From Corynebacterium aurimucosum ATCC 700975 (GTDB taxonomy: Bacteria > Actinomycetota > Actinomycetes > Mycobacteriales > Mycobacteriaceae), in assembly GCF_000022905.1 (NCBI RefSeq), contig NC_012590.1, forward strand, positions 2,726,190 to 2,790,189: DNA of 64,000 bases, given 5' to 3'. Shown piece after piece: positions 24,096 through 32,897 of this stretch. Below the pieces are notes generated by a model, which did no database searches, had not been told where the DNA came from, and saw nothing but the letters and a program-made list of their open reading frames with translations. Position numbers and translations under genes: made by a program. How positions within the stretch are numbered: the stretch's first letter is position 1; every line of letters starts with the position of its first letter.

Positions 24096-24106
24096 CACGT
24101 GAAACA
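24091..24106. other. parS site 2
   Basis: GGTTTCACGTGAAACA has a perfect 14-bp core and one mismatch to the 16-bp consensus. It lies between the convergent ends of the hydroxylase gene and the ABC operon. Confidence 0.9.
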
Positions 24107-24120
24107 ACCACGGAGGAACG

Positions 24121-24909
24121 CTACTGCAAGAGGGTCCTGTCGGAAGTCGCGCCCTTGATCTTCGCAAACTCTGCCATGAGATCCTCCACCGTGAGCTTTG
24201 CCTTTTCCTCGGCATCAGCGGAGTAGATGATCTCTCCCTCATGCATCATGATGAGGCGGTTTCCCACCTGCAGGGCCTGTGCCATATTGTGCGTCACCAT
24301 CAGCGTGGTGAGCTGCCCTTGCTCGACAATGCGCTTCGTCAGTGTGGTCACCAGCTCCGCGCGTTGCGGGTCGAGGGCAGCCGTGTGTTCATCCAGAAGC
24401 ATCACCTTCGGGTTGGTAAAGCCGGCCATGAGCAACGACAGCGCCTGGCGCTGGCCGCCGGAGAGCAAGCCCACCTTCGTTCCAAGGCGCTTCTCCAAGC
24501 CCAGCTCGAGCGACTCCAGCTGTTCCACAAAAACAGCCCGGCGCGCGGAGTTGAGGCCCAGGCCGAGTCCGCGCTTCTTGCCGCGCAGATAAGCGAGTGA
24601 GAGGTTCTCCTCAATCGTCAGGTTCGGCGCTGTACCCGCCATAGGATCCTGAAAGACGCGCCCAACCTTCCTCGCACGCTTATGCTCCGGCTGGTTCGTC
24701 ACGTCTTTGCCGTCGATCGAGATCCTTCCCGAATCCGGGATGAGCCGGCCCGCAACGGAGTTCAGCAGTGTCGACTTTCCCGCACCGTTGGAACCGATGA
24801 CGGTAACGAAGTCACCAGGGGCGAGTTCCAGGGAGACTTCGCGAAGCGCACGGCGTTCATTAACCGTTCCCGGAAAGAAGGTCTTTGAGATCTTGTCTAT
24901 GTTGAGCAT
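24121..24909 (-). CDS. ABC transporter ATP-binding protein (TrpXYZ-like importer)
   Basis: The protein has 262 residues with Walker A GSNGAGKST (~38-46), signature LSGGQRQAL, Walker B VMLLDEHTAAL and a switch His in MVTHNMAQAL. It drives the importer whose permease and lipoprotein are encoded just upstream (3-base gap). The set resembles the tryptophan/tyrosine ABC transporters of Firmicutes (TrpXYZ). Its place divergent from the trp operon supports tryptophan or an aromatic precursor as cargo; this is inference. Confidence 0.85.
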   Translation of the reverse strand: MLNIDKISKTFFPGTVNERRALREVSLELAPGDFVTVIGSNGAGKSTLLNSVAGRLIPDSGRISIDGKDVTNQPEHKRARKVGRVFQDPMAGTAPNLTIEENLSLAYLRGKKRGLGLGLNSARRAVFVEQLESLELGLEKRLGTKVGLLSGGQRQALSLLMAGFTNPKVMLLDEHTAALDPQRAELVTTLTKRIVEQGQLTTLMVTHNMAQALQVGNRLIMMHEGEIIYSADAEEKAKLTVEDLMAEFAKIKGATSDRTLLQ

Positions 24910-24912
24910 GAT

Positions 24913-25770
24913 TTAGGCCTTCCTTTTCCCACGTACCCGCGTCATGCGAGGCACCAGGAGAGCGACGATAACCAGCAGCGCCGTAATGAGCTTCATGTCA
25001 TTCGGGTTGAGACCCACCTGCAAAGCGGCGAAGATGATGAGTCGGTAGATCACGGAACCCAGTGCCACCGCCACGACGGCCATCCACAGGCGCGACTGGG
25101 GGAGTACCGCCTGCCCAAGGATGACGGAGGCCAGACCCACCAGAATGAGACCAATACCCATCGAGATATCGGCAAAGCCTTGATATTGCGCGATGAGCGC
25201 ACCGCACAGACCCACCAGACCGTTGGACAGAGCCAAGGTCAAAATCTTGGTGAAATCCGTGGACACGCCAAAGGAGGTGATCATCTGTTGGTTGTCACCG
25301 GTGGCGCGCAGCGAGAGGCCCAAGTCCGTAGACAGGAACCACACAATGAGCAGGCAGAGCACCACCGCGCCCACAGCGAGCAACCCCACCCCGGCCCAAG
25401 TTCCCATGACGGCATCCAGTGGGGTGAATACAGAATCCTGCGTCAGCAACGGCACGTTAGCGCTGCCCATGATGCGCAGGTTGATCGACCACAGACCGAT
25501 CATCGTGAGGATGCCAGCAAGCAGCCCATCGATGCGGCCCTTCGTGTGCAAAAGTCCGGTGATGCAGCCAGCCACGAATCCGGTGGCGAAGCCAGCCAGC
25601 GAGGACAAAAAGGGGTTGACCCCATTCGTAATGAGCACGCCGGCAGTTGCAGCCCCGGTGGTGAAGGAGCCGTCGACCGTCAGGTCTGGGAAATCAAGCA
25701 CACGGAACGTGAGGTAGACGCCCACGGCCATCACCGCATAGATGAGCCCAAGCTCGAGTGCTCCAATCAC
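24913..25770 (-). CDS. ABC transporter permease (TrpXYZ-like importer)
   Basis: The protein has 285 residues with about eight to nine hydrophobic helices (MIGALELGLIYAVMAVGVYLTFRVLDFPDLTVDGSF). This N-terminus and the LSTDLGLSLRATGDNQQM cytoplasmic loop are typical of BPD_transp_2-type permeases paired with ABC_sub_bind lipoproteins. It overlaps the end of the binding-protein gene by 4 bases. It forms the membrane channel of the importer. Confidence 0.87.
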   Translation of the reverse strand: MIGALELGLIYAVMAVGVYLTFRVLDFPDLTVDGSFTTGAATAGVLITNGVNPFLSSLAGFATGFVAGCITGLLHTKGRIDGLLAGILTMIGLWSINLRIMGSANVPLLTQDSVFTPLDAVMGTWAGVGLLAVGAVVLCLLIVWFLSTDLGLSLRATGDNQQMITSFGVSTDFTKILTLALSNGLVGLCGALIAQYQGFADISMGIGLILVGLASVILGQAVLPQSRLWMAVVAVALGSVIYRLIIFAALQVGLNPNDMKLITALLVIVALLVPRMTRVRGKRKA

Positions 25771-26747
25771 AGCGTCTCAGCCTTGTCTAGAATTTCCTGC
25801 GGTACCTCAATGCCCTGCGCCTTCACTGCGTCTTCGTTGATCACGTAGGTGTATTCAGATGCAGTTTCCACCGGGGTTTCGGCCGGGTCAGCGCCGTCCT
25901 GGAGGATGCGCAGCGCCATCTCACCGGTCTGGCGGCCCAGCTCCTTGTAGTCAATACCGATGGTGGCTGCAGCGCCGCCTTCAACGGCACCGGAGTCCGC
26001 AGCGATGACCGGGATGGTCTTGTCATTCGCTACCTTGATGAGCGAAGAGATGCCGGAGACGACCATGTTATCGGTCGGAATGTAGATGGCATCGACATCA
26101 CCCAGCGCCTCCACGGCCTGCGGGATCTCCGTCACGGAGGTCACCGTCTGCGACTTCACTTCAATACCCTTCGGCTTGGCTGCTTCCGTCAGCTGTTCGA
26201 CCTGCACCTTGGAATTCACCTCAGCGGAGGAGTAGACGACGCCCACAGTTTTGGCGTCCGGGACCAGCTGGCTAATGAGCTCTACCTGCTCCTCGATGGG
26301 CGCGGCGTCAGAGGTACCAGTGACATTCTTGCCCGGCTTATCCAGCGCCTCCACGAGCTCCGCCTCCACGGGATCCGTCACCGCAGTGAACAGCAAAGGC
26401 TTGTCCTTGATGGACTTGCTCATTGCCTGACCCGCTGGGGTAGCGATGGCCAGGTAGAGGTCGTGATTAGCATTTGCCATCTGCTGGGAGATGGACACCG
26501 CAGTACCTTGCTCGCCGTTGGCATTCTGAACATCCCACTCCACATCCACGCCCGCCTCTTCGAAGGCTTCCTGGAACCCTTCTGCCGCGGCGTCGAGAGA
26601 GGGGTGTTGAACCAGCTGGTTAATTCCGATGGAGTAGGAGTCTCCGCCTCCGGAATCCCCGCTGGCGCTTTCCGACGACGAGGAGCAGCCCACGAGGGCA
26701 GCAGCGCTCAGGGCGATAGCTGAGAGAGCAGCAGCAGTTTTATGAAT
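25767..26747 (-). CDS. ABC transporter substrate-binding lipoprotein (TrpX-like)
   Basis: This periplasmic-type binding protein belongs to the ABC_sub_bind family (IGINQLVQHPSLDAAAEGFQEAFEEAG; LLFTAVTDPVEAELV; VGVVYSSAEVNSKVQVEQL; GIDYKELGRQTGEMALRIL). A lipoprotein signal peptide is visible in frame: H-K followed by a run of Ala/Leu/Ser/Ile ending in LVGC-SSSS. No ATG, GTG or TTG starts it. The best fit is an ATT at 26745-26747; the first standard codon is a GTG at 26693, which would destroy the lipobox. Either ATT is used or a start codon was mutated. Confidence 0.82.
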   Translation of the reverse strand: MHKTAAALSAIALSAAALVGCSSSSESASGDSGGGDSYSIGINQLVQHPSLDAAAEGFQEAFEEAGVDVEWDVQNANGEQGTAVSISQQMANANHDLYLAIATPAGQAMSKSIKDKPLLFTAVTDPVEAELVEALDKPGKNVTGTSDAAPIEEQVELISQLVPDAKTVGVVYSSAEVNSKVQVEQLTEAAKPKGIEVKSQTVTSVTEIPQAVEALGDVDAIYIPTDNMVVSGISSLIKVANDKTIPVIAADSGAVEGGAAATIGIDYKELGRQTGEMALRILQDGADPAETPVETASEYTYVINEDAVKAQGIEVPQEILDKAETL

Positions 26748-26943
26748 ATTGTTCCCGCGCGGGGGTACTCTTAGCCCTGCAAAAGCTATAGTTCTACAGT
26801 TTTAGAGTTGTACCTCACACCGGCTAGCTGCATGTTTCTTGTATCACTCTCGATTTAATGAGCTCGGACCACCATCAGGCCACGGGGGTACCCGAATGAC
26901 CTTTATCTGTACGACAGAAGGTATCGGTGTTAGAGTCAGTGAT
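26748..26943. promoter_or_regulatory. Divergent control region of the ABC importer and trp operon
   Basis: This 196-base gap must hold both promoters. I see a TATAGCT-like -10 element on the minus strand near 26785-26791. No convincing plus-strand -35/-10 pair could be assigned. No T-box features are evident. Confidence 0.35.
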
Positions 26944-26982
26944 GTGAAGAACACTTTTAACCTTTGGTGGTGGCGCGCGTAA
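26944..26982 (+). CDS. trpL: trp operon leader peptide with three tandem Trp codons
   Basis: GTG AAG AAC ACT TTT AAC CTT TGG TGG TGG CGC GCG TAA encodes the 12-residue peptide MKNTFNLWWWRA, much like known corynebacterial trp leaders. Ribosome stalling at the three TGG codons (26965-26973) when charged tRNA-Trp is scarce should favour the antiterminator. It is followed by the attenuator hairpin and trpE. An ATG two bases upstream is not usable because it is followed directly by TGA. Confidence 0.9.
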   Translation: MKNTFNLWWWRA

Positions 26983-27035
26983 CCCGCGGGCCTCGTTCTT
27001 CTCCCAGTTTTTAAGGCCCGCAGCTGCGGGCTTTT
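26983..27035 (+). terminator. trp attenuator with competing hairpins
   Basis: GCCCGCAG (27016-27023) pairs with CTGCGGGC (27024-27031) and is followed by TTTT: a classic attenuator terminator. An upstream CCCGCGGGCC segment (26983-26992), overlapping the end of the leader peptide, can pair with the GGCCCG arm to form the alternative structure. Together with trpL this gives translation-coupled attenuation of trpEGDCFBA. Confidence 0.87.
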
Positions 27036-27099
27036 CGGCGTTTTGCTCTCTTAATAAAGCTCGCGGCAGCACTCACTATCGTTTAAAGAAAGACACAGT

Positions 27100-28599
27100 A
27101 TGCCGTTTACAGCCAAACGCAAGGTCAGGTACACACCAGACGCCAGCGCGCTCTTTTATGCCCTCGCCACACCGCAGGATTCCCTGCTCTTAGAATCCGC
27201 AGACATCGAGTCCAAGAAGAACCTCACCTGCATCGCCATCACCAAGGCTGCGCTCAAGGTCGCATGCCGCGGCCAGGAGGTCACCGCAACGGCCTTAACG
27301 CCAGCCGGTCACCTGCTTTTAGATGAGCTTCGTCAGGACTTCCGCTTCAGGATGAGCCAGGACGGTGAGGACAGCGCCACCTTTAGCTTCGAGCTCTCAA
27401 CCGAGCACGATGAGCGCGCCCGCCTCCGCGCCACCTCCACCGCGGATATCCTTCGCACACTGCAGTTTAGCCAGCCCTATTCCGGCGAGTCGCTGCCTTT
27501 CCTTGGTGGGGGATTCGCCTTCGACTACATCGATACCTTCGAGGCGCTGCCGCCGGTTCCTGATGGCCCTAACGAATACCCCGATTATGAATTTCTCGTA
27601 GCCGAGCACGTCCTCACGGTGGACCACCTGACGCAGACGGCAAAGATTGAGGGGTGGGGCGTCGACAAGCACGCCCTCGAAGAGGAGCTCGACCGGGCCG
27701 CCGCCACCGGACCTATTACTCCCGAGGCCCCCTCACCGCGTGAGACCATCAGCGCGCGCGCCTCCATCGACGACGCCGCTTTCCGACGCCACGTGGAGCG
27801 CCTCCAGGGCAACGTCCACGCCGGCGATATCTACCAGGTCGTCCCTTCCCGTGCGTTCAGCCTCGACTGCCCGGATGCCTTTGCCGCCTACCGCACGCTG
27901 CGAGAGACCAACCCCTCGCCGTACATGTTCTATGTCCGCGGCGCAGAGCACGAGCTTTTCGGTGCTTCCCCTGAGTCCAACCTGAAGTACACGGCCAGCG
28001 ACCGGCAGGTACAGCTCTACCCGGTCGCCGGCACCCGCCCGCGCGGTGCGACCCACGAGCTGGACATCCGCAATGAACTGGAAATGCGCACGGACTCCAA
28101 GGAAGTCTCGGAGCACATCATGCTCGTGGACCTAGCGCGCAACGACCTTGCCCGCGTCGCCGTCCCCGGCACCAGAAAGGTCGCCGACCTGCTCCAAGTC
28201 GACCGATATTCCCGCGTCATGCACTTGGTCTCCCGCGTCGTCGCCACGCTGCACGAGGACTTCGACGCCCTCGACGCCTACCGCGCCTGCATGAACATGG
28301 GCACGCTCACCGGCGCTCCGAAGCTGCGCGCCATGGAGCTCATCCGCGAGACCGAAGGTACTCGCCGCGGCTCCTTCGGTGGCGCTATCGGCTACCTGCG
28401 CGGCGATGGCTCTATGGACAACTGCATTGTCATCCGTTCCGCCTACGTCAAGGATGGAACGGCAGTCGTCCAGGCCGGCGCGGGAGTCGTGCGCGATTCC
28501 GTCCCGCAATCCGAAGCCGATGAAACGGTCCACAAAGCCTACGCGGTGCTCAGCGCCATCGCCCAGGCACACAACGCAAACCTGGAGGTCATCCGATGA
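27100..28599 (+). CDS. trpE: Anthranilate synthase component I
   Basis: The protein has 499 residues. LLLESADIESKKN near residue 30 is the tryptophan feedback-inhibition motif (LLESxD). The C-terminal chorismate-binding domain shows DIYQVVPSRAF, PYMFYVRGAEHELFGASPE, PVAGTRPRGA, MLVDLARNDLARVA and GAPKLRAMELI. It converts chorismate and ammonia (from TrpG) to anthranilate. It is the first structural gene after the attenuator; its stop overlaps the trpG start (ATGA). Confidence 0.95.
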   Translation: MPFTAKRKVRYTPDASALFYALATPQDSLLLESADIESKKNLTCIAITKAALKVACRGQEVTATALTPAGHLLLDELRQDFRFRMSQDGEDSATFSFELSTEHDERARLRATSTADILRTLQFSQPYSGESLPFLGGGFAFDYIDTFEALPPVPDGPNEYPDYEFLVAEHVLTVDHLTQTAKIEGWGVDKHALEEELDRAAATGPITPEAPSPRETISARASIDDAAFRRHVERLQGNVHAGDIYQVVPSRAFSLDCPDAFAAYRTLRETNPSPYMFYVRGAEHELFGASPESNLKYTASDRQVQLYPVAGTRPRGATHELDIRNELEMRTDSKEVSEHIMLVDLARNDLARVAVPGTRKVADLLQVDRYSRVMHLVSRVVATLHEDFDALDAYRACMNMGTLTGAPKLRAMELIRETEGTRRGSFGGAIGYLRGDGSMDNCIVIRSAYVKDGTAVVQAGAGVVRDSVPQSEADETVHKAYAVLSAIAQAHNANLEVIR

Positions 28600-29240
28600 A
28601 TCCGCACGTTGTCCTCATCGATAACCACGATTCCTTCGTCTACAACCTCGTCGACGCGCTCGCCGGCTACAACACGACCGTCTTCCGCAACACCGTACCG
28701 GTGGAGGAGGTCCTCGCCCCACAGCCCGACATCATCATCCTTTCGCCCGGCCCCGGTCATCCGCGCGACGCCGGCTCGATGATGCAGCTTATCGACGCCT
28801 CCCTCGGCCGCATCCCCATCCTCGGCATCTGCCTGGGCTTCCAGGCGCTGCTCGAGCATTTCGGCGGCACGGTCGAAGCCTGCGGTCCAGTGCACGGTTC
28901 CTCTGTGCCCATGACCCTGACCGACGCCGGCGCGAAGCACCCGCTCTTCCACGGGCTCACCACTGATTCCGAGCCAGATAACCCGAACTACGTGGGCCGC
29001 CTCGTCCCCGTTGCGCGCTACCACTCCTTAGGCTGTGCGAACATTCCCGCCCAGATGCGCAGCCTCGCCGAGACCGAGACCGCTATCGGACCCGTCACCA
29101 TGGCGGCAGAGACTCTCGACGGCAAGGCACTCGGCCTTCAATTTCACCCGGAATCGGTTCTAACACCGACGGGACCAATCATCATTGAACGCTGCATCAA
29201 ACAACTTTCTACTCAACCTACAACGAAGGGAACCAAGTAA
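28596..29240 (+). CDS. trpG: Anthranilate synthase component II (glutamine amidotransferase)
   Basis: This class-I glutamine amidotransferase has 214 residues: LIDNHDSFVYNLV at the start, the nucleophile Cys in GICLGFQALLEHFGG, and the catalytic His-Glu in LQFHPESVLTP. It releases ammonia from glutamine for TrpE. It is free-standing here, not fused to TrpD as in enterics. It overlaps trpE by 4 bases and trpD by one (TAATG). Confidence 0.95.
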   Translation: MNPHVVLIDNHDSFVYNLVDALAGYNTTVFRNTVPVEEVLAPQPDIIILSPGPGHPRDAGSMMQLIDASLGRIPILGICLGFQALLEHFGGTVEACGPVHGSSVPMTLTDAGAKHPLFHGLTTDSEPDNPNYVGRLVPVARYHSLGCANIPAQMRSLAETETAIGPVTMAAETLDGKALGLQFHPESVLTPTGPIIIERCIKQLSTQPTTKGTK

Positions 29241-30277
29241 TGACAGACAATAAAGCACTAAAGATACTGCAGGAATTCCTCGATATCTCCGAGCCAACGC
29301 TCGAGCAGGCTATCGAGGTCTTCACGCCACTGACGGTAGGGGAGTACGACGATATTCACATCGCTGCCCTCCTTACCCACATCCGTACCCGCGGCGAGAC
29401 CTTCGCCGATGTCGCCGGCGCGGCCCGCGCATTCCTTAATGCCGGCCATCCGTTCCCAATCACAGGCAAGGGGCTCATGGATACCGCGGGAACCGGTGGC
29501 GATGGCGCTAACACCATCAACGTCACCACCGGCGCGTCGCTCGTCGCCTCCGCCGGCGGGGTCAAGATGGTCAAGCACGGCAACCGCTCCGTATCTTCCA
29601 AGTCGGGCTCCGCGGACGTCCTCGAGGCCCTCGGCATCCCGCTCAATCTCGATCCGGACCGCGCGGTTCGCCAACTCGAGGCCTCGAATTTCACGTTCCT
29701 CTTCGCTCCTGCGTATAACCCGGCCGTTGCCCACGTGCAACCGGTGCGCAAGGGACTCGGGATTTCGACTCTCTTCAACACCATGGGCCCGCTGCTCAGC
29801 CCGGGCCGCCCGGAGTTCCAGATCATGGGAATCGCCAACCCCGAGCAGGGCCAGCTCATCGCCGAGGTATTCAAGGATCTGGGCCGCACGCGCGCGCTCG
29901 TCGTCCACGGCGCCGGTACCGATGAGATTGCCGTCCACGGCACCACCCAGGTCTGGGAGCTTCGCGATGGCACCATTAGCCACTACGAGCTCACCCCGGA
30001 GGACCTCGGTATTTCCCACCACGAACTGGCTGACCTCGCCGGCGGCAACGGGGAAGAGAACGCAAAGGCCCTCCGGGCTGTTTTCGCCGGTACCGGTGAG
30101 CCCGCCCACCACGACGCGATCGCCGCTACCGCCGGCGCGATGTTCTACCTCAATGGCACTACCGACTCCATCCACGAGGGCGTCACGCATGCCGACCAGC
30201 TCATCAAGAATGGCACCGTGGCCGCTTGGTTGAAGAAGCACGAGGAGGCGAACTATGGCTCTGCCGACCGTGCTTGA
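29240..30277 (+). CDS. trpD: Anthranilate phosphoribosyltransferase
   Basis: The protein has 345 residues with the PRPP-binding glycine loop DTAGTGGDGANTINVTTGASLVASAGG, the KHGNRSVSSKSGSADVLEALG motif, and LFAPAYNPAVAHVQPVRKGLGISTLFNTMGPLLSPG. It joins anthranilate to PRPP. The start shares a base with the trpG stop, and the end overlaps trpC by 23 bases. Confidence 0.95.
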   Translation: MTDNKALKILQEFLDISEPTLEQAIEVFTPLTVGEYDDIHIAALLTHIRTRGETFADVAGAARAFLNAGHPFPITGKGLMDTAGTGGDGANTINVTTGASLVASAGGVKMVKHGNRSVSSKSGSADVLEALGIPLNLDPDRAVRQLEASNFTFLFAPAYNPAVAHVQPVRKGLGISTLFNTMGPLLSPGRPEFQIMGIANPEQGQLIAEVFKDLGRTRALVVHGAGTDEIAVHGTTQVWELRDGTISHYELTPEDLGISHHELADLAGGNGEENAKALRAVFAGTGEPAHHDAIAATAGAMFYLNGTTDSIHEGVTHADQLIKNGTVAAWLKKHEEANYGSADRA

Positions 30278-31637
30278 GGGGATCGTTGCCAAGCGCCGCA
30301 CCCATCTTCCCGCCATCCGTGAGCGCCTGGCACACGTGGACCTCGCTGCTCTCCCACGCTCAAAACGTTCCTTCTACGATGCGCTCAACGGCACCAACCG
30401 TTTCATCATGGAATGCAAGTCCGCCTCGCCATCGCTGGGGCTCATTCGGGAACACTATGAACCTGGGGCCATCGCTCGCATCTACTCGCGCTATGCGTCG
30501 GCTATCTCCGTCCTCTGCGAACCCGATCGCTTCGGTGGCGACTACGACCACATGCAGACCGTCGCACTGTCCACGCACCTGCCCGTGCTGTGCAAGGACT
30601 TCATCATTGATCCGATCCAGGTCTACGCCGCGCGCTATTTCGGCGCCGACGCCATCCTGCTCATGATGTCCATCGTCGATGACGAGACTTACGCGGAGCT
30701 CAAGCAGCTGGCGGATTCCCTCGGACTCGATGTCCTTACCGAGGCAATCACCGAGGAGGAAGTCGCCCGCGCCACCGCATTTGGTATCGACGCCATCGGA
30801 ATTAATAACCGCAACCTCCACGACCTCAGCATCGATCTCACTCGCTCCGAACGCCTTTCGCACCACGTCCCGTCTGGCAAGGTCATCGTCTCGGAGTCCG
30901 GTATCCGCGACAACCAAACCGTTCGCCACCTGGGTTCTCACGCCAATGCCTTTCTCGTTGGCTCGCAGCTCACCGGCACACCTGACATCGACCGCGCCGC
31001 CCGCGAGCTTGTCTATGGCCACAACAAGGTCTGCGGCCTCACTACGTGGTCTGCGGCCCAGGCCGCCCGCGCCGCCGGCGCGATCTACGGTGGTCTCATC
31101 TTCGAAGAGGCATCGCCGCGCAATGTTTCACGTGAAACCGCGCTCGATATCATCGCTCATGAGCCCGACCTTAACTATGTCGCGGTCTCACGCCGCACGA
31201 CCGGTTGGGAGGACCTGGCCATCGATGGCATCTCTGCCTTGCAGATCCACGCACCTTACCAGGGGAGCACAGAGGCCGAGCTCGAACTCATTGAGTCCGT
31301 ACGCGCAGCAGTGGGGGAGCGCCAGGTGTGGCGCGCCATCGACATGACGGCACCCCACGGCCCGGCCCTCGCCTCCGCGCTTGCCGACGCCGTCGACCTC
31401 CTCATCCTCGACTCCGCCACCGGCGGCACCGGCACCTCCTTCGACTGGACGTCTGTTCCGGACGAGGTCAAAGCAAAGTCACTTCTCGCTGGGGGCCTGA
31501 AACCAGAGAACCTCACCGAGGCGCTTCGCGTCGGCACCGCCGGGTTGGACATCAACTCAGGGGTCGAAGTGAACGTCCGAAAAGACAGTGCACTCATCGC
31601 TCAAGCCTTCCATATTATTCGTCACTTTACGTATTAA
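30255..31637 (+). CDS. trpCF: Bifunctional indole-3-glycerol-phosphate synthase / phosphoribosylanthranilate isomerase
   Basis: This two-domain (beta-alpha)8 protein has 460 residues. Residues 1-~255 are TrpC (FIMECKSASPSLGLIR, LCEPDRFGGDY, LPVLCKDFIIDPIQVYAARYFGADAILLM, IGINNRNLHDLSIDL, VSESGIRD). The rest is TrpF (KVCGLTTWSAAQAARAAGAIYGGLIFEEASPRNVS; ending LLAGGLKPENLTEALRVGTAGLDINSGVEV). The fused form is as in E. coli and C. glutamicum. A parS site lies inside the gene at 31124-31139, near the start of the TrpF domain, and is translated as MFHVK in another frame and NVSRET in this one. Confidence 0.95.
   Translation: MALPTVLEGIVAKRRTHLPAIRERLAHVDLAALPRSKRSFYDALNGTNRFIMECKSASPSLGLIREHYEPGAIARIYSRYASAISVLCEPDRFGGDYDHMQTVALSTHLPVLCKDFIIDPIQVYAARYFGADAILLMMSIVDDETYAELKQLADSLGLDVLTEAITEEEVARATAFGIDAIGINNRNLHDLSIDLTRSERLSHHVPSGKVIVSESGIRDNQTVRHLGSHANAFLVGSQLTGTPDIDRAARELVYGHNKVCGLTTWSAAQAARAAGAIYGGLIFEEASPRNVSRETALDIIAHEPDLNYVAVSRRTTGWEDLAIDGISALQIHAPYQGSTEAELELIESVRAAVGERQVWRAIDMTAPHGPALASALADAVDLLILDSATGGTGTSFDWTSVPDEVKAKSLLAGGLKPENLTEALRVGTAGLDINSGVEVNVRKDSALIAQAFHIIRHFTY
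31124..31139. other. parS site 3, inside trpCF
   Basis: TGTTTCACGTGAAACC has a perfect 14-bp core and 15 of 16 matches to the consensus, within the coding sequence of the TrpF domain (codons for NVSRET). Confidence 0.92.
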
Positions 31638-31682
31638 TTCCCAACCCGAGCCCTAGCAACAGCCCGAGACAAAAGGAAAGTC

Positions 31683-32897
31683 ATGACCAACGATCAGGAC
31701 ATCAGGGAGACCATTCTTCCCGCCTACTTCGGTGAATTTGGCGGACAATTTGTTCCCGAATCACTCATTCCAGCACTCGACCAGCTCGAGCAAGCCTTCG
31801 TCGACGCCCAGAATGATCCGGCCTTCCGCGAGGAGCTTGCCAGCTACCTGCGGGACTACCTGGGCCGCCCCACGCCTCTCACCGAAGCGACCAAACTTGG
31901 CGGAAAGGCGCGCATCTTCCTCAAGCGTGAGGACCTCGTGCACGGAGGCGCTCACAAGACCAACCAGGTAATCGGCCAAGCGCTCTTGGCTAAGCGAATG
32001 GGCAAGACCCGCATTATCGCGGAGACCGGCGCCGGCCAGCATGGCACGGCGACCGCCCTCGCCTGTGCTCTGCTTGACCTCGATTGCGTAATCTACATGG
32101 GCGCAAAGGACGTCGAAAGGCAGCAGCCCAATGTCTACCGCATGGAACTCATGGGCGCGAAAGTTGTTCCCGTGGATTCTGGTTCCGGCACCCTCAAGGA
32201 TGCTGTCAACGAAGCTCTCCGTGACTGGACCGCGACGTTCCACGAGTCTCACTACCTCCTAGGCACCGCGGCCGGCCCTCACCCCTTCCCGACGATTGTT
32301 CGAGAATTCCACAAAGTCATTTCTGAGGAAGCCAAGGCTCAAATGCTGGAGCGCACTGGCGGGCTCCCCGACGTGGTCGTCGCCTGCGTCGGCGGCGGCT
32401 CCAATGCCATTGGCATGTTTGCGGATTTCATCGACGAGGAATCAGTCGAACTCGTCGGTGCCGAGCCTGGGGGAGAGGGCCTAGACTCCGGCCACCATGG
32501 CGCCACGATCAACAACGGCACCATTGGCATCCTCCACGGTGCCCGCTCCTATCTCATGCGCAATGCTGACGGGCAAGTTGAGGAATCCTATTCTATTTCT
32601 GCCGGCCTCGATTACCCGGGTGTAGGCCCACAACACGCCCACCTCGCACAGACCGGCCGAGCCACTTATATCGGCATCACCGACGCCGAAGCACTCGAAG
32701 CCTTCCAGATTCTCAGCCGACGGGAGGGCATCATCCCAGCTCTCGAATCCTCGCATGCCCTTGCCTATGCACTCAAGCGCAAAGATGAGGACATCACCAT
32801 TCTCGTTTCCCTTTCTGGCCTCGGTGACAAGGACATCGACCACGTTCGCCGCACCCTCGACACGCATCCCGAATTCAAGATCACGGAGGACAAGTAA
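31683..32897 (+). CDS. trpB: Tryptophan synthase beta chain
   Basis: The protein has 404 residues. The PLP lysine is in [26 protein letters not shown], the [19 protein letters not shown] loop and the phosphate-binding [18 protein letters not shown] motif are intact, and [15 protein letters not shown] follows. It condenses indole with serine. It is 45 bases after trpCF and shares a base with the trpA start (TAATG). Confidence 0.96.
   Translation: MTNDQDIRETILPAYFGEFGGQFVPESLIPALDQLEQAFVDAQNDPAFREELASYLRDYLGRPTPLTEATKLGGKARIFLKREDLVHGGAHKTNQVIGQALLAKRMGKTRIIAETGAGQHGTATALACALLDLDCVIYMGAKDVERQQPNVYRMELMGAKVVPVDSGSGTLKDAVNEALRDWTATFHESHYLLGTAAGPHPFPTIVREFHKVISEEAKAQMLERTGGLPDVVVACVGGGSNAIGMFADFIDEESVELVGAEPGGEGLDSGHHGATINNGTIGILHGARSYLMRNADGQVEESYSISAGLDYPGVGPQHAHLAQTGRATYIGITDAEALEAFQILSRREGIIPALESSHALAYALKRKDEDITILVSLSGLGDKDIDHVRRTLDTHPEFKITEDK

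Noticed and set aside
31124..31139. Palindrome TGTTTCACGTGAAACC as a trp operon operator
   Set aside because: The same 14-mer occurs at four other unrelated places in the window and equals the ParB site, so regulation of trp is not the simplest reading.
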